A stretch of 57,165 nt of DNA from a virus. Position 1 is the stretch's first letter; each line of letters begins with the position of its first letter. The position numbers and the translations under genes were made by a program. The DNA is taken from the IMG/VR virus record IMGVR_UViG_3300032087_006388, positions 1 to 57,165 of that record; one strand, 5' to 3'. This document shows positions 1 through 6,542 of this stretch, one piece after another. A model generated the notes under the pieces. It did not search any database and was not told the DNA's origin. It saw only the letters and a list, made by a program, of their open reading frames with translations.

Positions 1-56
1 AAACTGATGTTTAACTATATAATTATCAATTATTTACAACTTTTTCATCATAATGC

Positions 57-85
57 TTGACATATCATGCAAATTAGCCTAGTTT
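57..85 (+). promoter_or_regulatory. sigma70-type promoter, leaderless type
   Basis: TTGACA (57-62), 17-bp spacer, TAGTTT (80-85). The ATG of the next gene is 7 nt after the -10 box, so the transcript should begin at or within 1-2 nt of the start codon. Confidence 0.7.
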
Positions 86-92
86 AGTTGAC

Positions 93-353
93 ATGAAGAA
101 AATTGACTTACAATCACACATGAGAAAATTATTTAAAGAACAAGGTCTTTTAGATCATTTACCAACATACGAAGAATATACTAAAGATATGCCATTGGTA
201 GAGCAAATTAAATTCTATTATGATGTTGACATTGATAACTTCGTAGGTGACCCTTGGGAAGTGGTTGCAGAAGTTGCAGAAAATCCATTATGGTTAAATG
301 AATTTCACGATAACTTTGAAGAATATTTAAGAGAAAGGGATTATATCAAATGA
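93..353 (+). CDS. small acidic protein of unknown function (86 aa)
   Basis: I do not recognise this protein. It is acidic and helical-looking, with several aromatic residues and no signal peptide or membrane segment. The start is set by a promoter whose -10 box ends 7 nt upstream, implying leaderless translation. It is the first of three genes joined by ATGA overlaps (93, 350, 577), so the three are probably translationally coupled. Coding is supported by the promoter and the tight packing. Confidence 0.7.
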   Translation: MKKIDLQSHMRKLFKEQGLLDHLPTYEEYTKDMPLVEQIKFYYDVDIDNFVGDPWEVVAEVAENPLWLNEFHDNFEEYLRERDYIK

Positions 354-580
354 GTAAAATTGTTCACATGGTTTGGAATGTTAAAGATCAAGATATGTTA
401 GACACTATCATTAGAATGGATAGAGAGCAAGGGTATTCTGCTCCCGACTATGGTGCGTCTTTTTATATAGGAAAAAGTGTTGAATATATTCGTGAGGTTT
501 ATGAGCAATATTTAGGTCTTGAGTCTTTAAGCAATAATGAATTAATTGAAAATGGTTATTATAGATTGGAAATAGCATGA
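350..580 (+). CDS. small protein of unknown function (76 aa)
   Basis: The ATG overlaps the stop of the preceding gene (ATGA), and a purine-rich GAGAAAGGGA stretch lies just upstream as a ribosome-binding site. No recognisable domain or signal peptide. It is the middle gene of a three-gene early unit. Function unknown. Confidence 0.65.
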   Translation: MSKIVHMVWNVKDQDMLDTIIRMDREQGYSAPDYGASFYIGKSVEYIREVYEQYLGLESLSNNELIENGYYRLEIA

Positions 581-789
581 AAGTAACAAGTGTTAGATAT
601 TTTGAAACAAATAGAGGCATTGGTTATCAATGCAAGACAAATATAAAAGGCATAGAGGTGCTTAATGATGGAAATGGCGGGGGAACTTATGTTGATGGTG
701 CATATAAAGATATTAAATTACTTAAAGACTATACAGAGGATGATTTAGAGAAATTAATAGATCAATATGAAAGTAATAATAATGATTGA
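577..789 (+). CDS. small protein of unknown function (70 aa)
   Basis: The start overlaps the previous stop by ATGA. The protein looks like a small beta-rich domain with a glycine-rich turn (DGNGGGTYVDG) followed by an acidic helical tail. I cannot assign a function. It is the last gene of the first early unit; a new promoter follows within about 25 nt. Confidence 0.6.
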   Translation: MKVTSVRYFETNRGIGYQCKTNIKGIEVLNDGNGGGTYVDGAYKDIKLLKDYTEDDLEKLIDQYESNNND

Positions 790-811
790 TGAAGAAAATG
801 AAGATTTATGG

Positions 812-840
812 TTGACAGGCATGAGTTAATGTGTTTATAT
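812..840 (+). promoter_or_regulatory. sigma70-type promoter with leader
   Basis: TTGACA (812-817), 17-bp spacer, TTATAT (835-840). The downstream gene at 889 has a good Shine-Dalgarno (AAAGGAG), so unlike many neighbours this transcript carries a short 5' leader. Confidence 0.6.
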
Positions 841-888
841 TGAGTACATATTATTAATTATACGTTTACAAAAGGAGAAAATATCGAC

Positions 889-1221
889 ATGAACATTACA
901 ACATTATCAGCAGATGAAGTTTGGAATAAAACAAATGGAACTCGTTATCAAGATACAATCGAAACAAGTTATTTTAATTTAATTAATTTATTTGGTTTGC
1001 CAACATTCGGCAAAGGAGATAAGACATTATGCGAGTGGGTTTTACAAAATACTTTGGGTGATATTGTAACTATTTACGATTGGAAATCCAATACAAATGA
1101 TCCCGAACTCGTAAGTCGTTGGAACTTAGGGGGTAACGGAGATACTTATTCAAATGTTTTTCTCGATCATGTTATGGAAAAAATTAAAAAAAGTGTTGAC
1201 GCAGAGAATCTTGTATGCTAA
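889..1221 (+). CDS. conserved-looking phage protein of unknown function (110 aa)
   Basis: The pattern FGLPTFGKGDKTLCEW, then a TIYDWK segment and WNLGG, resembles a small family I associate with phages and large DNA viruses, usually with a GDGYK-type loop. The family assignment is from memory and tentative, and its function is not known to me. Strong Shine-Dalgarno AAAGGAG upstream and a promoter at 812. The next gene starts 4 nt after its stop, so the two are probably co-translated. Confidence 0.7.
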   Translation: MNITTLSADEVWNKTNGTRYQDTIETSYFNLINLFGLPTFGKGDKTLCEWVLQNTLGDIVTIYDWKSNTNDPELVSRWNLGGNGDTYSNVFLDHVMEKIKKSVDAENLVC

Positions 1222-1224
1222 TTT

Positions 1225-1509
1225 ATGAGATATTCAACAATAGAGGGAGTAATTAGACAAACAATAGGAGAACCAATTATGCAGTATCAAACAGAAAAAA
1301 TGATTTTTCGTATTCCATCAAATGGTGGATATAATTATAGATTTAACGAATGTGTAGATCAAATTGCTGATCTTATAGATCGTTATTTTGACACTCAAAT
1401 AGAAGATGTTAGCAGAATAAGTGATTTACTTGACAGGGAAATTTGTGATGCAATAGATAGACAAGCAAAACAAAACGAATTAGATAATATAAATGGTGGT
1501 TCAAAATGA
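1225..1509 (+). CDS. small protein of unknown function (94 aa)
   Basis: Starts 3 nt after the preceding stop and ends in an ATGA overlap with the next gene, the signature of a coupled early operon. The sequence is mostly helical and acidic in its second half. No domain recognised. Confidence 0.65.
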   Translation: MRYSTIEGVIRQTIGEPIMQYQTEKMIFRIPSNGGYNYRFNECVDQIADLIDRYFDTQIEDVSRISDLLDREICDAIDRQAKQNELDNINGGSK

Positions 1510-1718
1510 GCAATTCATATTTTCAAAAATTACAAGAGTCTATGCAAGAAGAACTTGACAATGATGCAATGACAATTAAATTATATCATTATACAGATAA
1601 TGGTGATAAAGTATATGATACAGATTCAATCAGAGCAGAGTTTGAAGATAAATTAAATGTTTTGGATGTTAAAAATTCTATATATTATGGAAAAAATCCC
1701 GAAATCGAATTAAGATAA
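1506..1718 (+). CDS. small acidic protein of unknown function (70 aa)
   Basis: The start overlaps the upstream stop (ATGA). Acidic, Tyr/Asp/Asn-rich, no signal peptide or membrane segment. Third gene of the unit that starts at 889. Function unknown. Confidence 0.6.
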   Translation: MSNSYFQKLQESMQEELDNDAMTIKLYHYTDNGDKVYDTDSIRAEFEDKLNVLDVKNSIYYGKNPEIELR

Positions 1719-1737
1719 TTAAACTAATTAAATAATT

Positions 1738-1890
1738 ATGGCAAAATCAGAAATCGCAGGAGCAAAAGGAGTGCCTTTAAAGAAACGTGTATCTCATGGT
1801 GGAAAAAAACCACTTGTTGAGTCATTAACCAATAAGGGTTGTATGGTTCGTCCGAAAGTTAGAAAAGCACAAGAAAGAGGTCGTAATTGA
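1738..1890 (+). CDS. small very basic protein (50 aa)
   Basis: An ATG-initiated reading frame of 50 codons begins MAKSEIAGAKGVPLKKRVSH and continues with many Lys and Arg residues, ending RKAQERGRN. Its stop overlaps the start of the SET-domain gene (TGATG), which supports a real, coupled gene. The high positive charge suggests nucleic-acid binding, or a substrate of the methyltransferase encoded immediately downstream; the latter is only an inference from adjacency. Confidence 0.6.
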   Translation: MAKSEIAGAKGVPLKKRVSHGGKKPLVESLTNKGCMVRPKVRKAQERGRN

Positions 1891-2291
1891 TGGATATTAT
1901 AAACTATGTAAATCAACATAAAGTTCATTTAGGTTGTTCTGAAATTCATGGGGTTGGATTGTTTGCTTCAACTAAAATATATGAAGGTGAATTGATTTAT
2001 CGAAACGATTTAGAAAAAGAAGTTTATGCTTTTGAAATATTTGATCTTTTATCTCATGGTGCTAACGCAGATATTATTGAGCAATTAAAAATGTCTCGTT
2101 GTCAAGATAATGATGTATTACATATTCGTCAACCTAATTTTGTAGCATTTTCTGATTATATAAATCATTCTAAAAATTCAAATTGCAAATTGGTAGGTAA
2201 GGATTGGATTGCGACAAAGGAAATAGCAAAAAGTCAAGAGATTTTATTTAATTACAAATCCTTAAATATTGAATACAAGAAAGATTTTTAA
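1890..2291 (+). CDS. SET-domain protein, putative lysine methyltransferase (133 aa)
   Basis: The SET-domain signatures are visible in order: an N-terminal G-x-G segment in SEIHGVGLFASTKIYEGELI, the NHS...NC motif (DYINHSKNSNC), then an EILFNY segment matching the usual GEEL-x-x-DY core. This family transfers methyl groups from S-adenosylmethionine to lysine side chains. At 133 residues it is essentially the catalytic core, without pre- or post-SET cysteine clusters. I prefer the ATG at 1890, which overlaps the stop of the basic 50-residue protein, over the in-frame TTG one codon earlier. The substrate is unknown. Confidence 0.85.
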   Translation: MDIINYVNQHKVHLGCSEIHGVGLFASTKIYEGELIYRNDLEKEVYAFEIFDLLSHGANADIIEQLKMSRCQDNDVLHIRQPNFVAFSDYINHSKNSNCKLVGKDWIATKEIAKSQEILFNYKSLNIEYKKDF

Positions 2292-2299
2292 AAAAAAAT

Positions 2300-2328
2300 T
2301 TGACAATATTAAATTTATTTGCTAGTTT
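2300..2328 (+). promoter_or_regulatory. sigma70-type promoter
   Basis: TTGACA (2300-2305), 17-bp spacer, TAGTTT (2323-2328), preceded by an A-tract. A leader of about 40 nt separates it from the gene at 2373. Confidence 0.6.
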
Positions 2329-2372
2329 TAAATTATAACAAAAATTATTAACCTTAAAAATTATATTGCGAA

Positions 2373-2561
2373 ATGAGTAGTAAATCCTTAAAATCAAACA
2401 TAGCAAACAATGTTCTCAATGGCACTTATATTATGCAAAGAAAATGGAACAATTTTGGTTCTGTAATCGAAGATTCAATTTTCGCGCAACAAAGAGAGTT
2501 TCAAAGAAAATTAGTTATAATCCAACAAGCGAAACAAGATAAATTAAACAAAAAGAAATGA
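2373..2561 (+). CDS. small basic protein of unknown function (62 aa)
   Basis: A 62-residue basic, Gln/Lys-rich, largely helical protein with a lysine tail. No domain recognised. It is first in an operon: its end overlaps the next start by ATGA. No clear Shine-Dalgarno before the ATG; the promoter lies at 2300-2328. Confidence 0.6.
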   Translation: MSSKSLKSNIANNVLNGTYIMQRKWNNFGSVIEDSIFAQQREFQRKLVIIQQAKQDKLNKKK

Positions 2562-2839
2562 GGGTAGAAGATTTAGATGATTTAAAATGGTCTACAAAAT
2601 ATGAAATTGGCGATACAACCATTTCTATTATTCAAGGTAAGGGTTGTTTCGGGAAAAGACACTCAAACACCTTTGAGGTGCTTGTATGGGACTCAGATGG
2701 CAATATTCCGTTAGGGTTCAATGAAATTGGCGAGTATATGTCAGAAGACGAGATTATCGAATTAATTCATTCAATTAAGAATTGGAAGTATGGAGATAAA
2801 ACTTGGGCAGAATACCAAAGACATATTTGGGAGAATTAA
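2558..2839 (+). CDS. small protein, paralogue of the next gene (93 aa)
   Basis: This protein and the one at 2845 share a backbone: L-x-WS, then (I/V)G...SI(I/L)QG-x-GC-x-GK...NT(F/Y)EV, then IPL and a final helix. They are tandem duplicates. The conserved Gly-Cys-x-Gly-Lys turn is the most distinctive feature but does not match a Walker motif. The start overlaps the preceding stop (ATGA). Function unknown. Confidence 0.7.
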   Translation: MRVEDLDDLKWSTKYEIGDTTISIIQGKGCFGKRHSNTFEVLVWDSDGNIPLGFNEIGEYMSEDEIIELIHSIKNWKYGDKTWAEYQRHIWEN

Positions 2840-2844
2840 TTTAT

Positions 2845-3261
2845 ATGAGCTTTGTTCCGACAGAAGGGTATGTTGATAAAATAGATCAATTATCTTGGTC
2901 AGCAAGGCATCGAGTAGGTAATATTGTTCTTTCTATTTTACAAGGAGAGGGTTGCGTAGGCAAGAAAAAATTAAATACTTATGAAGTATATGCTTCAGAT
3001 CATTTTGGCGAAATACCTTTGTTTAAATCTTCCGTTGGTGCAAGTTATACAGAAAAAGAATTAATTAGTTTAATTAAAATGATAGCTAACTTTGATGGAG
3101 ATTGGGCAGAACACATGAGAACCATAAGTGAAGCAAATGGAATTTATGCTAATTTCAAGCAATTTAAAAGTTTGGGTCAACAAGATATTAAAGATTTAGT
3201 TAAATCAATTAAAGCAGATAAAGCAAATACTAGAAAGAAAACTGATGGATTTATTGAATAA
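2845..3261 (+). CDS. paralogue of the preceding small protein, extended C-terminus (138 aa)
   Basis: Residues 12-85 align with the upstream 93-residue protein (WSARHRVGNIVLSILQGEGC). A helical, lysine-rich tail of about 50 residues is added. I place the start at ATG 2845, 6 nt after the upstream stop, rather than further upstream inside the neighbouring gene, because the homology begins just after it. Function unknown; tandem duplication followed by divergence is the best explanation. Confidence 0.65.
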   Translation: MSFVPTEGYVDKIDQLSWSARHRVGNIVLSILQGEGCVGKKKLNTYEVYASDHFGEIPLFKSSVGASYTEKELISLIKMIANFDGDWAEHMRTISEANGIYANFKQFKSLGQQDIKDLVKSIKADKANTRKKTDGFIE

Positions 3262-3472
3262 TCAAGAAGATTTTATACAAAATGTTTTGTCTTTCGCAGA
3301 ACAAGCGGATAAATTAACGCAACAATACTTAAACGAACAATTCATTGAGATGAATAAAGATTTGACAAATTGGGATAATTTAGATACAAAGGATAAAATG
3401 AATTTAAGACTTGCATTTAAAGAAATTATTAATATGAGCGAGATAGGCAAATTAATAAAAGAAAACTCTTGA
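3245..3472 (+). CDS. small helical protein of unknown function (75 aa)
   Basis: Overlaps the end of the previous gene by 17 nt in another frame and starts with ATG after an AGAAAG stretch. Predominantly helical and acidic, Asn/Gln-rich. No domain recognised. Last gene of the unit; its 3' end overlaps the next promoter. Confidence 0.6.
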   Translation: MDLLNNQEDFIQNVLSFAEQADKLTQQYLNEQFIEMNKDLTNWDNLDTKDKMNLRLAFKEIINMSEIGKLIKENS

Positions 3473-3497
3473 CAAATTATAAATTATAAGGTATATT
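3469..3497 (+). promoter_or_regulatory. sigma70-type promoter
   Basis: TTGACA (3469-3474), 17-bp spacer, TATATT (3492-3497); about 24 nt of leader before the ATG at 3528. Confidence 0.6.
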
Positions 3498-3527
3498 ACA
3501 AACATATTATAAATTATTACAACATAT

Positions 3528-3788
3528 ATGAGATATTCAGTATTCGATAAGTATGGAAATTGGCAAGCAAGCTATTCACATAGCTTCCCGAATGTACCGC
3601 TCAAAACGATCAAGGAATGGGCGATTCATACAGGAAAACTATGTGCAGGGAAAGTCTTTGAGACTATCGTTCCCAAGGATCAACGATACGAACGCAAGGA
3701 ACATTTACTCTATGATTTTACCCATCTTCATAGTAAATTACAAGAACCTTCTAAATACAAGAAGAAACAAGCATCTAATAAACAATAA
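3528..3788 (+). CDS. small basic protein of unknown function (86 aa)
   Basis: Basic protein with a lysine-rich C-terminus, many aromatic and histidine residues and no recognised domain. I chose this frame over the overlapping frame starting at 3553 because it begins just downstream of a promoter and its codon use matches its neighbours. Confidence 0.65.
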   Translation: MRYSVFDKYGNWQASYSHSFPNVPLKTIKEWAIHTGKLCAGKVFETIVPKDQRYERKEHLLYDFTHLHSKLQEPSKYKKKQASNKQ

Positions 3789-3956
3789 CTATATATAAAG
3801 AATATAAGGGAATATATACAATAACTTATACAGAGTTTATATACAAATTAAGTTGTTGATTATTATGAGTAATTAGTTTATTTGCAGTAGTGCGCGACTT
3901 AAATATATCCAAATATTAATTATATCACACATTTACAAATTAGTCAAGCAAAAAAA

Positions 3957-4292
3957 ATGGGAAATGATTTAGAAGAATTTAATAAAGAAAAAGAAGAATA
4001 CATAGAAGAATTAAATATATTAAAGAATGAAATAGATTTAGATTATTTTAATTTAGATACAGAAGATAAAAAAGACTTAAATAAATTGCTTGACATTCAT
4101 ATTAACTTTCTATCTAATGTAGGTAATGAAATATATGATTTGAAATATAAATTAAATAATAATAAACTAAATAAACAAGAAAGAAAAGAAATAGAAGACA
4201 AAGCAAATAGAATATTATTATTTTTTATAGAAGAATTAGAAGAAAGATCAGAAAAATTAACAAAAGAAATAAATAAATACATATTTAAATAA
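3957..4292 (+). CDS. acidic coiled-coil protein of unknown function (111 aa)
   Basis: Almost entirely Glu/Lys/Leu/Ile/Asn in heptad-like spacing, so one or two long helices or a coiled coil are expected. No Shine-Dalgarno or clear promoter is visible; the ATG follows an A7 run. It ends 4 nt before the tRNA gene, so gene and tRNA may share a transcript. The 168 nt before it (3789-3956) hold nothing I can identify. Confidence 0.55.
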   Translation: MGNDLEEFNKEKEEYIEELNILKNEIDLDYFNLDTEDKKDLNKLLDIHINFLSNVGNEIYDLKYKLNNNKLNKQERKEIEDKANRILLFFIEELEERSEKLTKEINKYIFK

Positions 4293-4296
4293 ATAA

Positions 4297-4370
4297 GGGT
4301 TCTTAGCTCAGTTGGTTAGAGCATCCGACTCATAATCGGCAGGTCGAGAGTTCAAGTCTCTCAGAACCCA
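4297..4370 (+). tRNA. tRNA with CAT anticodon (Met or Ile2 type)
   Basis: Full cloverleaf: the acceptor GGGTTCT pairs with AGAACCC, the D-arm contains AGCTCAGTTGGTTAGAGC, the anticodon loop is CTCATAA, and the T-arm has loop TTCAAGT closed by GAGAG/CTCTC (one G-T). The discriminator is A and no CCA is encoded. CAT can mean elongator Met or, if the C34 is modified to lysidine, isoleucine AUA. In such an AT-rich, AUA-rich genome the latter is plausible, but sequence alone does not decide it. The A-T rich flanks read AAATAAATAA on both sides. Confidence 0.95.
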
Positions 4371-4421
4371 CTATTAAATTAAATAAATAAAAAACAAAAA
4401 TAAACTAAATAAATAAGAGTT

Positions 4422-4607
4422 ATGAATGAATTAAATAAAACGGCAAACATTGATGTGTTAGAAATGTGGAGAGACGGCAAATATTATGAGGTCGGCAAAG
4501 TAATTAATAGCGAGGCATGGACTCCATCTGAGGTTGCACACTTTGCTTTCTATATGATGAAATATGAAGGCACAAAACAATTAGAAACCTTTTACAAGTT
4601 TTTATAA
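4422..4607 (+). CDS. small protein of unknown function (61 aa)
   Basis: Short acidic protein with a WRDGKYYEVGKVINSE segment and an aromatic C-terminus; nothing recognised. The sequence just before it (AAATAAATAAGAGTT) has only a weak GAG as ribosome-binding site. It lies 51 nt after the tRNA. Confidence 0.6.
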   Translation: MNELNKTANIDVLEMWRDGKYYEVGKVINSEAWTPSEVAHFAFYMMKYEGTKQLETFYKFL

Positions 4608-4661
4608 TATCTAGCGGAATTTAAAATAATTTAATTAATTTTAAAATAATTTAAAAAAGAT

Positions 4662-4690
4662 TTGACATATCCAACTTATTCTAGTATTGT
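4662..4690 (+). promoter_or_regulatory. sigma70-type promoter, leaderless type
   Basis: TTGACA (4662-4667), 17-bp spacer, TATTGT (4685-4690); the ATG at 4697 is exactly 6 nt after the -10 box. Confidence 0.75.
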
Positions 4691-4696
4691 TATAGT

Positions 4697-4858
4697 ATGA
4701 ATGAAAATAAAGAATTATTAGCGGAAATCAAAAATACTTATGAACAAAATATTAAATGGGCAGAAGATGATATTCAATCTGCGTTAGAAGTATTGGGTGA
4801 TTTAATATATGATTTACAAAAATTAGAAGAGGAGTCAGTAGAGTGCGATGTGTTTTAA
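4697..4858 (+). CDS. small acidic helical protein (53 aa)
   Basis: A 53-codon frame beginning MNENKELLAEIKNTYEQNIK, rich in Glu, Leu and Ile with helical periodicity, ending ECDVF. The start codon lies 6 nt after a good -10 box and 35 nt after the start of a perfect TTGACA. It overlaps the next gene (GTG start at 4843) by 16 nt. Function unknown. Confidence 0.65.
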   Translation: MNENKELLAEIKNTYEQNIKWAEDDIQSALEVLGDLIYDLQKLEEESVECDVF

Positions 4859-5061
4859 TATTATTTATTCTATTTAATATAGGATGTAATACAAATAATT
4901 ATATAAATAAAGAGTGCCCGATATTATCTCATGTTAAATATACAGATCATAGTTGTCCCGAAGCAGGACATGGAGTGTGTTATGTCTGCTATGATCCAAA
5001 TTTAAATCAATTTAATAAACAAGAAAATATTTCAAAAAATAATTTGACAAATATTAAATAA
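4843..5061 (+). CDS. small predicted lipoprotein (72 aa)
   Basis: A GTG start inside the end of the previous gene, with a GAAGAGGAG ribosome-binding site 7-8 nt upstream. The N-terminus MRCVLILFILFNIGCNTN is a signal peptide with a lipobox-like IGC, so Cys15 should be lipidated. The mature part is short, with four more cysteines (CPI, CPEAG, CYVC), possibly disulfide-bonded outside the cytoplasm. Small phage lipoproteins can serve in superinfection exclusion or lysis; neither is shown here. Confidence 0.65.
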   Translation: MRCVLILFILFNIGCNTNNYINKECPILSHVKYTDHSCPEAGHGVCYVCYDPNLNQFNKQENISKNNLTNIK

Positions 5062-5072
5062 TAGTATATAAT
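5044..5072 (+). promoter_or_regulatory. perfect consensus sigma70 promoter of the structured RNA
   Basis: TTGACA (5044-5049), 17-bp spacer, TATAAT (5067-5072): an exact match to the bacterial housekeeping consensus, the strongest in the window. No start codon follows at the leaderless distance, which fits a promoter for a non-coding RNA. Confidence 0.85.
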
Positions 5073-5078
5073 AAATAA

Positions 5079-5504
5079 ATAATTGAGAAATAAACTCAAT
5101 CTAAACAAATAAATTGATCTTTTACATTTTAAATAAAACCTAAAGGCATAGGGTCTGTGGATGTCGCAGAACAAAATTGCTCGGTTGCATAATTGTGTTA
5201 AAAAAATAACACTTTAGGTTTTATGACTTTGGAAGGGCTTATAATCCTTCCTGTGGGTGACCCGAATGTCTCTTCGTGTTCGAGATAAGGTATATGCTTC
5301 TTCATGGTGAAGTGCTGATGGACAAATGTCTGAGGTAGGACGACCAATCCAAGTGTAGTGCGAGTAGGTTACACTATTGAACTGATGTTCACGCCGAAAG
5401 TTGAGGGTATTCAGTAGTCCCTCCCCACATCTATTTTATTCCGTGGTTTATCCCCTCCTTCCTCCTCTGAGTTCTCCTTTTGGCTCAGGGGAGGATTTTT
5501 TTTT
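5079..5504 (+). ncRNA. large structured non-coding RNA, about 430 nt
   Basis: No significant reading frame fills this stretch, but it is full of complementary arms. There is a 13-bp perfect helix between 5133-5145 and 5212-5224. Hairpins are seen at 5195-5212 (GTGTTA/TAACAC), 5231-5251 (GGAAGG/CCTTCC), 5352-5375 (AGTGTA/TACACT), 5379-5390 (GAAC/GTTC) and 5403-5423 (GAGGG/CCCTC). It has its own consensus promoter and ends in a strong terminator. It lies about 700 nt downstream of a tRNA, the setting of large ornate phage RNAs such as GOLLD and ROOL. I could not match it to those, nor to tmRNA, RNase P RNA, 6S RNA or a group I intron. Confidence 0.75.
5461..5504 (+). terminator. intrinsic terminator of the structured RNA
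   Basis: An 11-bp stem CCTCCTCTGAG (5461-5471) pairs with CTCAGGGGAGG (5484-5494) with one G-U pair, followed by A and nine Ts. Confidence 0.9.
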
Positions 5505-5513
5505 GCATTTTAT

Positions 5514-5543
5514 TTGACAGGCATTTGGGTTTTTGTATATATT
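5514..5543 (+). promoter_or_regulatory. sigma70-type promoter, leaderless type
   Basis: TTGACA (5514-5519), 18-bp spacer, TATATT (5538-5543); ATG 5550 follows 6 nt later. This decides the start of the next gene. Confidence 0.7.
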
Positions 5544-5549
5544 GTCTGC

Positions 5550-5939
5550 ATGAAATTAACAAAAGCCAACGACCCAAGATATAAAATCAATTTGGATAAA
5601 CCAATTAAAGTGTATCGTAATCTACATAAACAATGTTGGAGTGTTCAACAGGATGGATTAGTTAAAGCCCACACTAATCTAATTAAATTATTTGATTGCG
5701 AATTTATTGTAAATCAAGCGGGCAGGGAAAAAGTAATTAAAGAGAGGAGAAAAAATGTTCATGCATTTATCAAAGGATATCTAAGTGAATTGTTTGATTC
5801 TTTACTAGATTCCAACAGTGGAACCGAAGTAACATACAATCCGTACAAAAACGAATTCTTTTACGAGAAAGAAAGTGGCAACTCAGTGCACAGTGCTGAT
5901 GCAGTACTTCTCGATGATAGAAAAGTTTTTTCATTTTAA
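5550..5939 (+). CDS. conserved phage protein of unknown function (129 aa)
   Basis: The segment KVYRNLHKQCWSVQQDGLVKAHTN and the later AGREKVIKERRKNVHAFIKG match a family I know from many phages and mobile elements (YRNLxxGCWSV ... GRxRVxREKRKNVHAFxxG). Its function is not known to me. The open frame extends upstream to 5514, but that part is the promoter; the ATG 6 nt after the -10 box is the start and agrees with the family N-terminus. Confidence 0.8.
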   Translation: MKLTKANDPRYKINLDKPIKVYRNLHKQCWSVQQDGLVKAHTNLIKLFDCEFIVNQAGREKVIKERRKNVHAFIKGYLSELFDSLLDSNSGTEVTYNPYKNEFFYEKESGNSVHSADAVLLDDRKVFSF

Positions 5940-5941
5940 AT

Positions 5942-5970
5942 TTGACTTATGGAACTTTTACTTATAATTT
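5942..5970 (+). promoter_or_regulatory. possible sigma70-type promoter overlapping a micropeptide gene
   Basis: TTGACT (5942-5947), 17-bp spacer, TAATTT (5965-5970). It would start transcription near 5977, inside the micropeptide frame, and so could only serve the gene at 6012. Confidence 0.45.
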
Positions 5971-6005
5971 TATTTATATTCTTATTATCAACAACATTAC
6001 CTTAA
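5949..6005 (+). CDS. 18-residue hydrophobic micropeptide, copy 1
   Basis: Reads MELLLIILFIFLLSTTLP. It starts 10 nt after the stop of the upstream gene and ends 6 nt before the next start. Two other peptides of exactly 18 residues in this window end in LTLP (10745 and 15531) and align without gaps; all start with M, are Leu/Ile/Phe-rich and end in TLP. The central stretch is long enough to cross or insert into a membrane. It lacks its own ribosome-binding site, so re-initiation after the upstream gene is likely. Function unknown. Confidence 0.65.
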   Translation: MELLLIILFIFLLSTTLP

Positions 6006-6011
6006 TACATT

Positions 6012-6290
6012 ATGAATAATATTACAGCAATCAAAGCAATGACATCATGGATCAACACCAACGGCAGAACTCCTGCTCCCGAAAACTATATAGATTTATA
6101 TTTAGATAAAATAGGTTTTGATAATTTTGTTGAAACAGAAGATGTTGACAATGAAGTAGATTATGTTCTTGATTATGATGAACAAGATGTTTACGAAGAA
6201 ATAGAATTAATGGAAAATAGTGTAAATACATTTTATACGGAAGACTGCGAAAATATGCAAGAATTTGTCAATACATTAATGGAGGGTTAA
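6012..6290 (+). CDS. acidic protein of unknown function (92 aa)
   Basis: Strongly acidic (many Asp/Glu, with runs such as EDVDNEVDYVLDYDEQDVYEE), no membrane segment, no domain recognised. Acidic early phage proteins of this size are often DNA mimics or binders of host enzymes, but this is only a general possibility. The start follows 6 nt after the micropeptide stop; there is no clear Shine-Dalgarno. Confidence 0.65.
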   Translation: MNNITAIKAMTSWINTNGRTPAPENYIDLYLDKIGFDNFVETEDVDNEVDYVLDYDEQDVYEEIELMENSVNTFYTEDCENMQEFVNTLMEG

Positions 6291-6293
6291 AAT

Positions 6294-6542
6294 ATGGATT
6301 TTGGAGAAGAAAATTTTTCAGCGTGGGGAATTCCCAAGAAAAAAAGAAGAAGCAAGAATGATTATCCCGAACCTGTCGAGCATAAAACTCGATTGGGTGA
6401 AATAAATGAGTTATTAGATAAAAGGATAGATCAAAAGAAAGCATTAGATGAAGCAAATAAAATAAAAGGATCAAATAAGTTGATTTCTGAGATAAATAAG
6501 ACTATAATAGAAATAGACAAAGAATTATATAAACTTAGATAA
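6294..6542 (+). CDS. small basic helical protein (82 aa)
   Basis: A good GGAGGG ribosome-binding site precedes the ATG. An N-terminal basic patch (PKKKRRSKNDYPEP) is followed by a long charged helix resembling a coiled coil. Function unknown. The stop overlaps the next start (TAATG). Confidence 0.65.
   Translation: MDFGEENFSAWGIPKKKRRSKNDYPEPVEHKTRLGEINELLDKRIDQKKALDEANKIKGSNKLISEINKTIIEIDKELYKLR

Noticed and set aside
782-829. A 15-codon frame MIDEENEDLWLTGMS after the third gene
   Set aside because: Too short, overlaps the preceding stop and carries the next promoter's -35 box; no relative in the window.
3553-3798. Alternative frame overlapping the gene at 3528
   Set aside because: It is shifted by one base relative to the better placed frame, and it lacks a promoter or ribosome-binding site of its own.
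5079-5504. Group I intron, tmRNA, RNase P RNA or 6S RNA
   Set aside because: None of the conserved cores (P7/P4 elements, tag frame with T-arm, GAGGAAAGTCC or ACAGAA, long 6S bubble) could be found, and no exon halves flank it.
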